Assembly: GCA_947072715.1 (NCBI GenBank)
Contig: CAMTJB010000016.1
Span: forward strand, 1-10,900
Direction of reading: 5' to 3'
DNA: 10,900 nt
From: an uncultured Fusobacteriaceae bacterium
Lineage (GTDB): Bacteria > Fusobacteriota > Fusobacteriia > Fusobacteriales > Fusobacteriaceae
This document shows, in pieces, positions 1-7,036 of the stretch (its first letter is position 1; every line of letters starts with the position of its first letter). The position numbers and the translations under genes were made by a program. The notes below the pieces were generated by a model, which saw only the letters and a program-made list of their open reading frames with translations, searched no databases and was not told where the DNA came from.

Positions 1-109
1 AAAATTTACAATTTATTATAACATAAAATATATTTTTTTATAACTATTTATCTTTTACTATCCTTCCATTCTTTAAATATAACTTTAACTAACTAGTTAT
101 AAAGAAAAT
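1..109. other. short AT-rich flank downstream of pilT
   Basis: No gene, promoter or convincing terminator can be supported here. A weak 7-bp AT-rich inverted repeat (78-84 / 95-101) follows the pilT stop but lacks a T tract. Confidence 0.5.
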
Positions 110-1165
110 CTATTCCCATATCTCATTCCCATTGACTCTTTTATCATACTCTTCTTGAGATATAATTCCATTTTCTAAATACTCCTTTAAAGAAGCTTCC
201 ATTCTAACCATCCCCATTTTTCTGCCAGTTTCAATAACTGATAATATCTGATTAGATTTACCATTTATTATTAAGTTAGAGATTGCTTTATTTAAAATCA
301 TAATCTCTGTAGCTACAACTCTTCCTCCTGATGTACATCTTATTAACTCTTGGCTTAAAACAGCTTTTAAAGACGAGGCTAACTGAATTCTTATCTGTTG
401 ATGCCTAGACTCTGGAAACACATCTATAAGTCTATTTATTGTTTCTACTGCCCCATTTGTATGTAATGTTCCAAAAATCAAATGTCCTGTCTCTGCAGCT
501 GTTAAAGCGGCTTCTATACTTTCTAAATCTCTTAATTCACCAACTAATATAATATTAGGATCTTGCCTTAATGCACCTTTTAAAGCTCTAGCAAAAGAAG
601 GAGTGTCTCTTCCCACTTCTCTTTGCCTAATTAGTGATTTCTTTTTTTCATAAACAAATTCAATAGGATCTTCTATTGTTATTATATTTTCTGAACGCGT
701 TTTATTTATTTTCTCAATAAGAGCTGCTAAGGTAGTTGATTTTCCTGACCCTGCCGCCCCTGTAACTAAAATCAATCCTTTTTTATAATTTATAAAACTC
801 TCTACAATTTTTGGTAATTTCAACTCTTCTAATTGCGGTATAGTTTCAATTAAAACCCTTAAAGCAAGACTTATATTCCCCATTTCCATGTGTAAATTAG
901 CTCTATATCTATTAAAATTTTCTATAAAAAAAGCAAAATCCAACTCTTTTTCTATTTCTAATTCTTCCCAATCATGCACCTCTAAATAAGGGTTCATCAT
1001 CTCTTTTATAATTTCAGATGTCAACACCTCAAAATCATATAATTGTTCAATTTCTCCATTAATTCTAATTGATGGATACACACCTTTTATAAAATGTATA
1101 TCGGAAGCTTTTTTTTCTTTTGCTGTCGTCAATATTTTTTTTAATAACTCTGTAGAATTATTCAT
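110..1165 (-). CDS. pilT: PilT-like type IV pilus retraction ATPase
   Basis: Cytoplasmic hexameric ATPase of the GspE/PilT family; PilT members power pilus retraction, twitching motility and DNA uptake. The 351-residue length matches PilT and not the longer PilB/GspE. Visible motifs are Walker A GAAGSGKST (136-144), the Asp box ITIEDPIEF (162-170), Walker B IILVGELRD (205-213) with catalytic Glu210, and the His box GTLHTN (232-237). The C-terminal region AISNLI (294-299) corresponds to the PilT AIRNLIRE motif but is degenerate in its second half. The start is ATG, preceded by a clear AAGGAG. No other pilus gene is in the window, so the gene looks solitary here, and the upstream neighbour is divergent. 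An assembly ATPase is the alternative but is less likely given the length and motifs. Confidence 0.9.
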   Translation of the reverse strand: MNNSTELLKKILTTAKEKKASDIHFIKGVYPSIRINGEIEQLYDFEVLTSEIIKEMMNPYLEVHDWEELEIEKELDFAFFIENFNRYRANLHMEMGNISLALRVLIETIPQLEELKLPKIVESFINYKKGLILVTGAAGSGKSTTLAALIEKINKTRSENIITIEDPIEFVYEKKKSLIRQREVGRDTPSFARALKGALRQDPNIILVGELRDLESIEAALTAAETGHLIFGTLHTNGAVETINRLIDVFPESRHQQIRIQLASSLKAVLSQELIRCTSGGRVVATEIMILNKAISNLIINGKSNQILSVIETGRKMGMVRMEASLKEYLENGIISQEEYDKRVNGNEIWE

Positions 1166-1217
1166 ATTTTTTCTCCTTTTTAATTAGTAATCTTTCTCTT
1201 CCTCTTATGAAAATTTA

Positions 1218-1226
1218 TGCTATAAT
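1218..1226 (+). promoter_or_regulatory. extended -10 promoter for the thioredoxin-like gene
   Basis: The sequence TGCTATAAT is a perfect extended -10 element (TGn plus TATAAT). No convincing -35 box lies at the usual distance, which is typical of extended -10 promoters. Transcription would begin near 1233, giving a leader of about 60 nt before the ATG at 1295. It lies in the roughly 130-bp divergent gap with pilT. Confidence 0.6.
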
Positions 1227-1294
1227 CCATAATAGTAATATCTATCTACAAGTTATCTATTATAAATTTTTATATAAAATAAGGAGTGAGTATT

Positions 1295-1801
1295 ATGAAA
1301 AAAATCATTATTGTTCTGACATTTCTATTTGTATCCTTAATTTCCTTTAGCAGTATGTCTACACCTTTAAAAGTGGGGGATAAAATCCCTGATTTCAAAT
1401 ATTATACTTTAGAAGGGAAAGAGCTTAGTTCTAAAGAATTACTTGGAAAAAAAATCCTGCTTAATTTTTCCGCTACTTGGTGTCCACAGTGCTTAGATGA
1501 AAAAGAAAAGTTAAATAAAGAGTATTCCTCTATAATAAAAAATAATGACAATGTAACTTTTCTTATTTTCTTTGGACCATATGGCAAAAAAATAGAAAGA
1601 CGGGACACCATTGAAAAGGTAAAAGAATATATGGTTTTAAATAACTATAATTTTCCTAGCTACTTTGATAAAAATAGAGAAATTATTGAAGCTTTTGGTG
1701 TTAAAAGTATTCCTACAAGTTTTCTTATTGATGAAAAAGGGATTATAGTAAACATTAACGATGAATACTACAAAACTTTAAATCTTTCCTTAGAAAAATA
1801 A
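1295..1801 (+). CDS. exported TlpA/ResA-like thioredoxin-fold protein
   Basis: Predicted periplasmic or membrane-anchored thiol-disulfide oxidoreductase of the TlpA/ResA/AhpC-TSA type, 168 residues. Residues 1-22 form a basic-hydrophobic signal or anchor segment (MKKIIIVLTFLFVSLISF) with no lipobox cysteine. The mature part begins LKVGDKIPDF, typical of this family. The redox motif is WCPQC (62-66) with active cysteines 63 and 66, and the cis-proline region is SIPTSF (Pro140). I chose ATG at 1295 because AGGAG at 1282-1286 sits 8 nt upstream. A GTG at 1286 in the same frame would overlap that ribosome-binding site and put extra residues before the basic signal start. The substrate is unknown. 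The convergent neighbours are sulfur-transporter halves, which may hint at sulfur or thiol chemistry, but no co-transcription supports this. Confidence 0.85.
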   Translation: MKKIIIVLTFLFVSLISFSSMSTPLKVGDKIPDFKYYTLEGKELSSKELLGKKILLNFSATWCPQCLDEKEKLNKEYSSIIKNNDNVTFLIFFGPYGKKIERRDTIEKVKEYMVLNNYNFPSYFDKNREIIEAFGVKSIPTSFLIDEKGIIVNINDEYYKTLNLSLEK

Positions 1802-1816
1802 TTACTCACTTTAATT

Positions 1817-1889
1817 AAACTACAAAAATAAAATGGCATTTCATAATTAATTAAATTATTTATGAAATGCCATTTTATTTTTGTAGTTT
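1817..1889. terminator. bidirectional hairpin with 30-bp perfect stem between convergent genes
   Basis: Positions 1817-1846 are the exact reverse complement of 1860-1889, with a 13-nt AT-rich loop. The outer part of each arm has an A-rich 5' side and a T-rich 3' side, so it can act as an intrinsic terminator in both directions. It serves the thioredoxin-like gene on + and the yeeE-like gene on -, whose TAA stop overlaps the hairpin by one base. The stem is much longer than a usual terminator stem. Confidence 0.75.
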
Positions 1890-2455
1890 TAAATCTCTTT
1901 TTCTGGTAACAGGAAAGATATAATTATAAAAAATATCCCTACAGCTACACCTCCTAAAGGACCTATATCAAATATATAATTTATTTTGTCACTTATATGA
2001 AAAAGAGTTATTTTTCCACCTAAAATTTCTTTAAAGAATCCCCATGATTCAAATCTTCCATATAATTTTGAAAATATATGAGTTCCTATAAATCCTCCAA
2101 TAATTACTGTCAATGCTTTTTTATATCCACTAGCATAAGAGCATATTGCAGTTCCTGGGCATAAACCAATCATTCCAAACCCTATAGCTAAAACTATAGC
2201 TCCAAAAACAACACCAAAATACATCGGTTTTATACTAAAGTGTGATTCTTTTATTACCCCAAAATATAAACTTAAATGAATACAAATTGCTGCTATTCCC
2301 ATGGCAAACAATATTATTTTCATTAAAGAAAAATCCTTTAACTTTAACATATTTAATAAATTATTTCTATTTGTTGCCCCTGCAAGATATAGTGCCATTC
2401 CAAATAAAAATCCTGTTAAAAGTCCTTTTAACGTGTCCATATTCATAAAATACAT
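1889..2455 (-). CDS. YeeE/YedE-family sulfur transporter, C-terminal-half-like subunit
   Basis: Integral membrane protein of 188 residues from the YeeE/YedE (sulf_transp) family, whose characterised members take up thiosulfate or related sulfur species. It carries the family signature GLCPGTAICSY with Cys99 and Cys105, and has about four to five hydrophobic segments (roughly 11-27, 45-67, 79-98, 114-130, 166-183). Full-length YeeE proteins hold two such halves in one chain; here the halves are separate genes. It starts 2 nt after the stop of the upstream half, with GGGGTGA at the end of that gene as the likely ribosome-binding site. An ATG four codons in (Met4) is a possible alternative start. 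The transported species cannot be read from sequence. Confidence 0.85.
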   Translation of the reverse strand: MYFMNMDTLKGLLTGFLFGMALYLAGATNRNNLLNMLKLKDFSLMKIILFAMGIAAICIHLSLYFGVIKESHFSIKPMYFGVVFGAIVLAIGFGMIGLCPGTAICSYASGYKKALTVIIGGFIGTHIFSKLYGRFESWGFFKEILGGKITLFHISDKINYIFDIGPLGGVAVGIFFIIISFLLPEKEI

Positions 2456-2457
2456 AC

Positions 2458-2994
2458 CTAATCACCCCATTCATTGGCTACAAATATTGCTATTGGAAAT
2501 AAGCATATCGTAAATAAAAAACTACTTAAACTCATTTGTATGATCCCACTCATCATATGCCCACTAGTGCAGCCACCTGCCAATCTTGCTCCAAAAAGAA
2601 GGAGTATTCCTCCTATAAATAGTTTTAAATGCACTACTACAAAATTCCCTTCTTTTCTAGAATATCTCTCAATATTTTCTCTTTCTTTAGGAGCTAATAA
2701 AGAGATTATTGATGTCCCTAAAAACATTCCAATAATAAATGTCATATCATAATTAAAGGGTCTTTGAATTTCTTTAGCTAATAATCCACCATTAGAGTTA
2801 TAGTATGCATTTGTACTTCCATATCCAAATTTGTTGTTTGTATTTTCATAAATTAATTCTGAATCTAGAACCTTTTGAATAACACCTGTTGTTATGCTAA
2901 ATTGTGTAGATACTCCAATTGGTTTTTGAATTAACATAGCTACATAAAATACCCAACCTAAAAATAAACCTTTTAAAATCCAAGATTTTCCCAT
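2458..2994 (-). CDS. YeeE/YedE-family sulfur transporter, N-terminal-half-like subunit
   Basis: Membrane protein of 178 residues and partner of the downstream YeeE-like gene (gap of 2 nt, so translationally linked). It has hydrophobic segments near 8-25, 84-101, 122-139 and 150-173. The signature GARLAGGCTSGHMMSG contains Cys142, the residue type proposed in this family to handle thiosulfate or persulfide through thiol contacts. A polar loop of about 55 residues (28-82) separates the first two membrane segments. The start is ATG with GGTGGTGA just upstream. No rhodanese or TusA gene, common partners of split YeeE pairs, follows. The CorC-like gene ends 83 bp upstream on the same strand with no visible terminator, so read-through is possible. 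Confidence 0.85.
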   Translation of the reverse strand: MGKSWILKGLFLGWVFYVAMLIQKPIGVSTQFSITTGVIQKVLDSELIYENTNNKFGYGSTNAYYNSNGGLLAKEIQRPFNYDMTFIIGMFLGTSIISLLAPKERENIERYSRKEGNFVVVHLKLFIGGILLLFGARLAGGCTSGHMMSGIIQMSLSSFLFTICLFPIAIFVANEWGD

Positions 2995-3077
2995 AACATC
3001 ACCACCTACACAATTTTTTTATTTATCCTAAAGCTTTTTCTTCTTAATCATTAGTAATTTACAATTTATTTGCATCA

Positions 3078-4421
3078 TTACATTGGATTATTTGTATTAT
3101 TTGAATTATTCACGTTATTTATATTATTCGTATTATTTACATTACTAATTTCCTCTTTTCTTAAAACTAAAAGTTGATCAATTTTAAAATTATCTACATC
3201 TACAACTTCAAAGCTATAATCTTCAAATTCAAGAATAGCACCTTTTTTAGGTATACTTTTTAACATATACATCATAAAACCTGCAATTGTTTCATAACTA
3301 TCCTCTTCTGGAAACCATTCAATATCTAAAACTTTTTTTACATCTTCAATAGCAGTAATTCCATCTATAAGCCATGAATTTTTATCTCTTTTTATTATAT
3401 ACTCCTCTTGTAAAGGATAAGCTAGGTCTCCCATTAGAGTCGACATTACATCGCTTAAAGTAATCAATCCAACAACGTGAGCATACTCATTTAAAATTAC
3501 AGCAAAATCCTCTCTTGCCTCATTAAATTTATCCAACATATCAGAAAGAGTAAGAGTATTTGGTATTATTAATATTTTTCTTTTAGTAATATCTTTAATA
3601 TTCTGAAGTCCACTTAATTCTCCTTTTAATATTCTTGGAAGAATATCTTTTGAATCTACATAACCATATATTGAATCTATATCTTTTTCACAAACTAAAA
3701 ATTTAGAATGAGGAAATTCTGCTATTTTTTGTTTAATACTTTCCTCTGTTTCTTCTAATAAGAAATAAACAATTTCATCCCTTGTTGTCATAACTGAAGA
3801 AACCCATCTTTGTTCTAACTCAAAAATATTTTCTATTAAATGATGCTCTTTACTATGTACAACTCCAGCTTCTGCCCCAGCATCTACCATAGCAAAAATA
3901 TCTTCATGAGTAATCATATCTTCTCTTGTAATTGGTATTTTAAACATTTTAAAGATCATGTCAGCTACACCATTAAAAATAAATACTATAGGTGTTAATA
4001 TTTTTATTGTTAACAACATTGAGTTTACTAAAGCTATAGCTGATTTTTCTGGATAAACCATTGCTAATCTTTTAGGTATTAAATCTGCAAATTCTACAAA
4101 AGCTGCTGTTACAAATATAAAAGAAATCGTCATTCCCAATAATGGATTCTTCACATATTGCATAATATAAGGGGATAATATACCATCTCCAACTATACCT
4201 GCTAAGATTGCAACCATATTTACACCTATTTGTACTGCTGTAAAAAAGTTTCCAGGCTTACTTTGAAGTTCTAAAACCTTTTTTGCTTTCTCGTTTCCTT
4301 CGTCTATCATCACTTGAAGTTTAACTCTTCTTGCTCCTGCTAGTGATATTTCTGCCATAGAAAAAAATGCACTTATTATAATAAGGCAAAATATTAAAAT
4401 TAATTTTCCTGTTATTTCCAT
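3078..4421 (-). CDS. CNNM/CorC (HlyC-like) membrane protein with CBS pair and Asn-rich tail
   Basis: Polytopic inner-membrane protein of the CNNM/CorC family (annotated as hemolysin or CorC/MpfA); characterised members are linked to Mg2+ (and Co2+) efflux or tolerance. The 447 residues show a DUF21/CNNM transmembrane domain (about 1-195) with the family-typical SAFFSMAEISLAGARRVKL and ELQSKPGNFF, a CBS-domain pair (about 207-330) containing MTTRDEIVYF and VVGLITLSDVMSTLMG, and a transporter-associated CorC_HlyC domain (about 345-423). The last 20 or so residues are an Asn-rich tail not part of the conserved fold. The start is ATG with GAGAGGAG upstream. The word 'hemolysin' is historical and does not imply toxin activity. 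Confidence 0.88.
   Translation of the reverse strand: MEITGKLILIFCLIIISAFFSMAEISLAGARRVKLQVMIDEGNEKAKKVLELQSKPGNFFTAVQIGVNMVAILAGIVGDGILSPYIMQYVKNPLLGMTISFIFVTAAFVEFADLIPKRLAMVYPEKSAIALVNSMLLTIKILTPIVFIFNGVADMIFKMFKIPITREDMITHEDIFAMVDAGAEAGVVHSKEHHLIENIFELEQRWVSSVMTTRDEIVYFLLEETEESIKQKIAEFPHSKFLVCEKDIDSIYGYVDSKDILPRILKGELSGLQNIKDITKRKILIIPNTLTLSDMLDKFNEAREDFAVILNEYAHVVGLITLSDVMSTLMGDLAYPLQEEYIIKRDKNSWLIDGITAIEDVKKVLDIEWFPEEDSYETIAGFMMYMLKSIPKKGAILEFEDYSFEVVDVDNFKIDQLLVLRKEEISNVNNTNNINNVNNSNNTNNPM
3087..3143 (-). repeat. imperfect 9-bp tandem repeat encoding an N-x-N tail
   Basis: About six 9-bp units of the form AAT-nnn-AAT (middle codons Val, Thr, Ile, Val, Ser, Thr) encode residues 427-445 at the C-terminus of the CorC-like protein. 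The units differ mainly in the middle codon, with one AAT changed to AAC. The whole array is in frame and ends two codons before the stop. A 9-bp period means copy-number change would lengthen or shorten the tail without a frameshift. Confidence 0.85.
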
Positions 4422-4727
4422 TTTTTACTCCTCTCTTTTCCCCTATTTGACATAAAAAGTAGTTTTTATTTTAAATAATTACTTTTTTGTTTATATTTTA
4501 TTAATTAATCACCTTTTATAAATATACTATATTAAAAAATAAATCCCTTCATTTTTTTTAAACAAAAAACTAGGACTTGCATAAGTCCTAGCAAATTTCA
4601 ATAATAATATTTAATTAATTAAAGAATATAACTTATCAAATCGATTATATTTTATATACTTATATATTAATACTTTTTGCAACTAATTACTACTACTTTT
4701 TATTTTTTTCTTTTAATATTTTAAGTG
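4422..4727. other. 306-bp AT-rich intergenic region between thiE and the corC-like gene
   Basis: The only clear element is the intrinsic terminator at 4560-4591. I see no open frame with a ribosome-binding site on either strand. The 140 bp between the terminator and the corC-like start should hold that gene's promoter; several TATAAT-like strings occur there on the minus strand, but none has a matching -35, so I call none. Confidence 0.6.
4560..4591 (-). terminator. intrinsic terminator of the thi operon
   Basis: On the minus strand a perfect 9-bp stem (CTAGGACTT / AAGTCCTAG, 4591-4583 and 4578-4570) with a 4-nt loop is followed directly by TTTTTTGTTT. The plus-strand side has no T tract, so it works for the thi operon only. 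It lies about 137 bp past the thiE stop. Confidence 0.9.
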
Positions 4728-5378
4728 TTATTTGTTTTTTTTATTTGTTTTTATATACTCTGCTATTTCTAGTGTCTTTTCTAGTGTATTTTTAGCTCCA
4801 ACTATCTCAGAAACAATTGCAAATCTTTTGCACCCTCTCTTCATAATTTCGTCTAAATTATGAAGTTTGATTCCCCCAATTGCTACATAAGGTATCTCTA
4901 TATTTTTTTCTACATATTCTAAATATTCAAACCCTAGAGGAGCGCAAACATCTTCTTTTGTTTCAGTTGAAAATATTGGTCCTACACCGATATAATCTGC
5001 ACCATCTGCTAAGGCTTTTTTTGCCTCTTCTGGAGAATGAGTAGAGATTCCTACTATTTTGTTTTCCCCTACTATTTTTCTTACCTCTACTAAAGGTAAA
5101 TCATCCTGTCCAATATGAACTCCATCTGCATCTACTGCTAAGGCTAATGCTATATCATCGTTTACTATAAATATAGCATTGTATTTACTAGCTAATTTTT
5201 TTAACAACACTGCTTCTTGGAATTTTTCTCTTGCACATTTTTTCTTTTCTCTATACTGAAGAATTTTCACTCCACCTTTTAATATCTCTTCTGAGTAATC
5301 TAGTATATTTTTATTCTTTCCTGATTTTCCATCAGTAATTCCATAGATTCCTTCAGGTATCTCTCTATCTTTTTTCAT
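4728..5378 (-). CDS. thiE: thiamine-phosphate synthase
   Basis: Cytoplasmic TIM-barrel enzyme that joins HMP-pyrophosphate and the thiazole phosphate carboxylate or HET-P to give thiamine monophosphate. At 216 residues it is of normal length. Visible motifs are QYREK (41-45, pyrophosphate side), NDD (73-75), GVHIGQDDLP (86-95), the phosphate/substrate loop GVGPIFSTETK (131-141), AIGGI (166-170) and VSEI (189-192). It is the last gene of the operon. Its start overlaps the end of thiF by 14 nt, and its ribosome-binding site GGAGG lies inside the thiF coding sequence, suggesting translational coupling. Regulation is by the upstream TPP riboswitch. Confidence 0.96.
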   Translation of the reverse strand: MKKDREIPEGIYGITDGKSGKNKNILDYSEEILKGGVKILQYREKKKCAREKFQEAVLLKKLASKYNAIFIVNDDIALALAVDADGVHIGQDDLPLVEVRKIVGENKIVGISTHSPEEAKKALADGADYIGVGPIFSTETKEDVCAPLGFEYLEYVEKNIEIPYVAIGGIKLHNLDEIMKRGCKRFAIVSEIVGAKNTLEKTLEIAEYIKTNKKNK

Positions 5379-5904
5379 TTTTATCCTCCAAATAATCCAT
5401 CACTATATTCGCCATTATACTTGCTACCATCATTACTTTTGTTGAATACGTTTTGTAATTTTCTATATCGCTATAGAAATCTCCAACCACATTAAGTAGC
5501 CCTATTTTTTTATGTATTATACTATTTAAATCTCTTCCTCCAATTCCATTAGATGAAATTATAATTTTTCCCTTACAATTTTCTATGAGCATCTCTTTAT
5601 ATATTTTGTTATCAAAAGCTTCAACTATGATTTCACATCCATCAAATAACTTTCCAATATTTTCTTTACTAATTTTATCTATAATTGATTCAAATTGTAA
5701 TCTTTCATCTATTTTTAATAGATTTTCTTTTAATACTTCTGATTTATATCTCCCTATCTGATTTTTAAAGTAAAATTGTCTATTTAAATTACTCTCCTCT
5801 ATTTTATCAAAATCTACTAGTCTTAAATCTCCTATTCCACTCCTAACTAAATGCATAGCTATATTAGAGCCAATTCCACCACATCCTGCTATTACTATTT
5901 TCAT
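5365..5904 (-). CDS. thiF: short ThiF-family ThiS adenylyltransferase
   Basis: E1-like enzyme expected to adenylate the C-terminal Gly-Gly of ThiS so that sulfur can be loaded. The nucleotide-binding loop is GCGGIGSN (7-14), followed by the acidic pair LVDFD (29-33), NLNRQ (39-43), a Lys54 that matches the conserved ATP-contacting lysine, and EAFDN (95-99). At 179 residues it is shorter than E. coli ThiF (about 250). After Cys110 there is no cysteine at all, so the CxxC zinc sites and the sulfur-relay Cys of the E. coli enzyme are absent. This fits the compact ThiF type of anaerobes. The first ATG is used; the thiH stop is directly upstream (5906). Context between thiH and thiE makes the ThiF role firm. 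Confidence 0.9.
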   Translation of the reverse strand: MKIVIAGCGGIGSNIAMHLVRSGIGDLRLVDFDKIEESNLNRQFYFKNQIGRYKSEVLKENLLKIDERLQFESIIDKISKENIGKLFDGCEIIVEAFDNKIYKEMLIENCKGKIIISSNGIGGRDLNSIIHKKIGLLNVVGDFYSDIENYKTYSTKVMMVASIMANIVMDYLEDKNEKR

Positions 5905-5905
5905 T

Positions 5906-7015
5906 TTAAAAACTCTCCCAATTTTTAAGAATAGGCTGATACCCTTTATCCTTTAAGAATTCAATAATCTCCTTTATACTCCTATGATCACTGGTTTCAA
6001 ATTGTGGAGTTGTATTATTAGATATTGAATAACCTCCAACTTCTGTTACAGAACCAGCTGAAAATTTGGTGATTCCCAAAGGTAGAATATTGTTTCTAAA
6101 TTCTTCACTTTCTCTCGTAGAAATATTTATACCAAGAGTTGGAAAAGCTAATCTATATGCCAAAAGAATCTGAACAAACTCTTTATCTGATAATATATTT
6201 TCAACTTTTATATTTTGATATGCCTCTCTTATTCTAGGAATAGAAATAGAAAACTCTGTATTTAAAAATTCATCCATAAGATATTTTGAATGAATTCCTG
6301 CTAAAAAAGCTTCTTCAACTATTTTTCCTAACCCAAAAAGTGCTCCAATATTAACACTTCTTAAGTCTGCTTTGCCTGCTCTATAGGGTGTATCTAATCT
6401 ATAGTGATAATCAGCTTTTTTCCCTTTTAAATGATATTTAGAATATACCCTTTCATTATAAGTTTCTTGATATACTGTTACACCATCTAATCCAACAGAC
6501 TTTAGTTCTTCATATTCAGAATCATTTAAAGGATGTATCTCTATTACAACTGTTGAAAAATATTTCTTTAATATTTCTATACTTTTTTTTAAGTAATCCA
6601 TAGTATTTACTTCACTTTCACCAGTTAACATTATTACACTTTGAATCTTTAAATTTTCGGACATATACCTTGCTTCTTTCTCTATCTCTTCCAATGTCAA
6701 ATGCCTTCTTTTAATAATATTAGAATGTTTAAATCCACAATAACTGCATTCGTTATCACATATATTTGAGATGTATAACGGAGCATAAAGATGCATCTCT
6801 TTTCCAAAATTTCTTATTGTAATTTTATTGGCTTTAACTGCCATCTCTTCCAAATAATCCTGCGCTTTAGGAGACAATAATGACAAAAAATCTAAATCAC
6901 TAAGATTTTTTTCTCCACTCTTTTCTATAATTTTTTTTATATCCTTTAAATTAATATTATAAAAAAACTCTTCATAATCAAAATTTTTATACTTTTTTAT
7001 AACTTCATAAAACAT
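5906..7015 (-). CDS. thiH: 2-iminoacetate synthase (radical SAM tyrosine lyase)
   Basis: Radical SAM enzyme that cleaves tyrosine to p-cresol and dehydroglycine (2-iminoacetate), which ThiG uses to build the thiazole. It replaces the oxygen-dependent glycine oxidase ThiO and fits anaerobic life. The [4Fe-4S] motif CDNECSYC (Cys86, Cys90, Cys93) is intact. Family features include YAPLYISN before the cluster, VTVYQETYNE, and the C-terminal GGYS with SAGSVTEVGG. The 369-residue length is normal. The start is ATG with GGGGGAAA upstream, 21 nt after the thiG stop. Confidence 0.96.
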   Translation of the reverse strand: MFYEVIKKYKNFDYEEFFYNINLKDIKKIIEKSGEKNLSDLDFLSLLSPKAQDYLEEMAVKANKITIRNFGKEMHLYAPLYISNICDNECSYCGFKHSNIIKRRHLTLEEIEKEARYMSENLKIQSVIMLTGESEVNTMDYLKKSIEILKKYFSTVVIEIHPLNDSEYEELKSVGLDGVTVYQETYNERVYSKYHLKGKKADYHYRLDTPYRAGKADLRSVNIGALFGLGKIVEEAFLAGIHSKYLMDEFLNTEFSISIPRIREAYQNIKVENILSDKEFVQILLAYRLAFPTLGINISTRESEEFRNNILPLGITKFSAGSVTEVGGYSISNNTTPQFETSDHRSIKEIIEFLKDKGYQPILKNWESF

Positions 7016-7036
7016 TTATTTCCCCCTATATTATCT

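Noticed and set aside
78..101. Inverted repeat downstream of pilT as terminator
   Set aside because: The 7-bp stem is AT-rich with a 10-nt loop and no T tract follows on the minus strand.
1259..1264. TATAAT on the minus strand as the pilT promoter
   Set aside because: The hexamer is good, but no -35 or extended -10 matches it and such strings are frequent in this AT-rich DNA. It remains possible but unsupported.
1286..1294. GTG start at 1286 for the thioredoxin-like gene
   Set aside because: It overlaps the AGGAG ribosome-binding site, which is correctly spaced for the ATG at 1295, and it would put extra residues before a normal basic signal-peptide start.
1402..1611. Minus-strand open frame inside the thioredoxin-like gene
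   Set aside because: It is the antisense shadow of a gene with a clear promoter, ribosome-binding site and motif.
2242..2752. Open frames on the plus strand opposite the YeeE pair
   Set aside because: They are antisense to conserved membrane proteins, have no good ribosome-binding site and resemble no family; they reflect AT-rich hydrophobic coding on the other strand.
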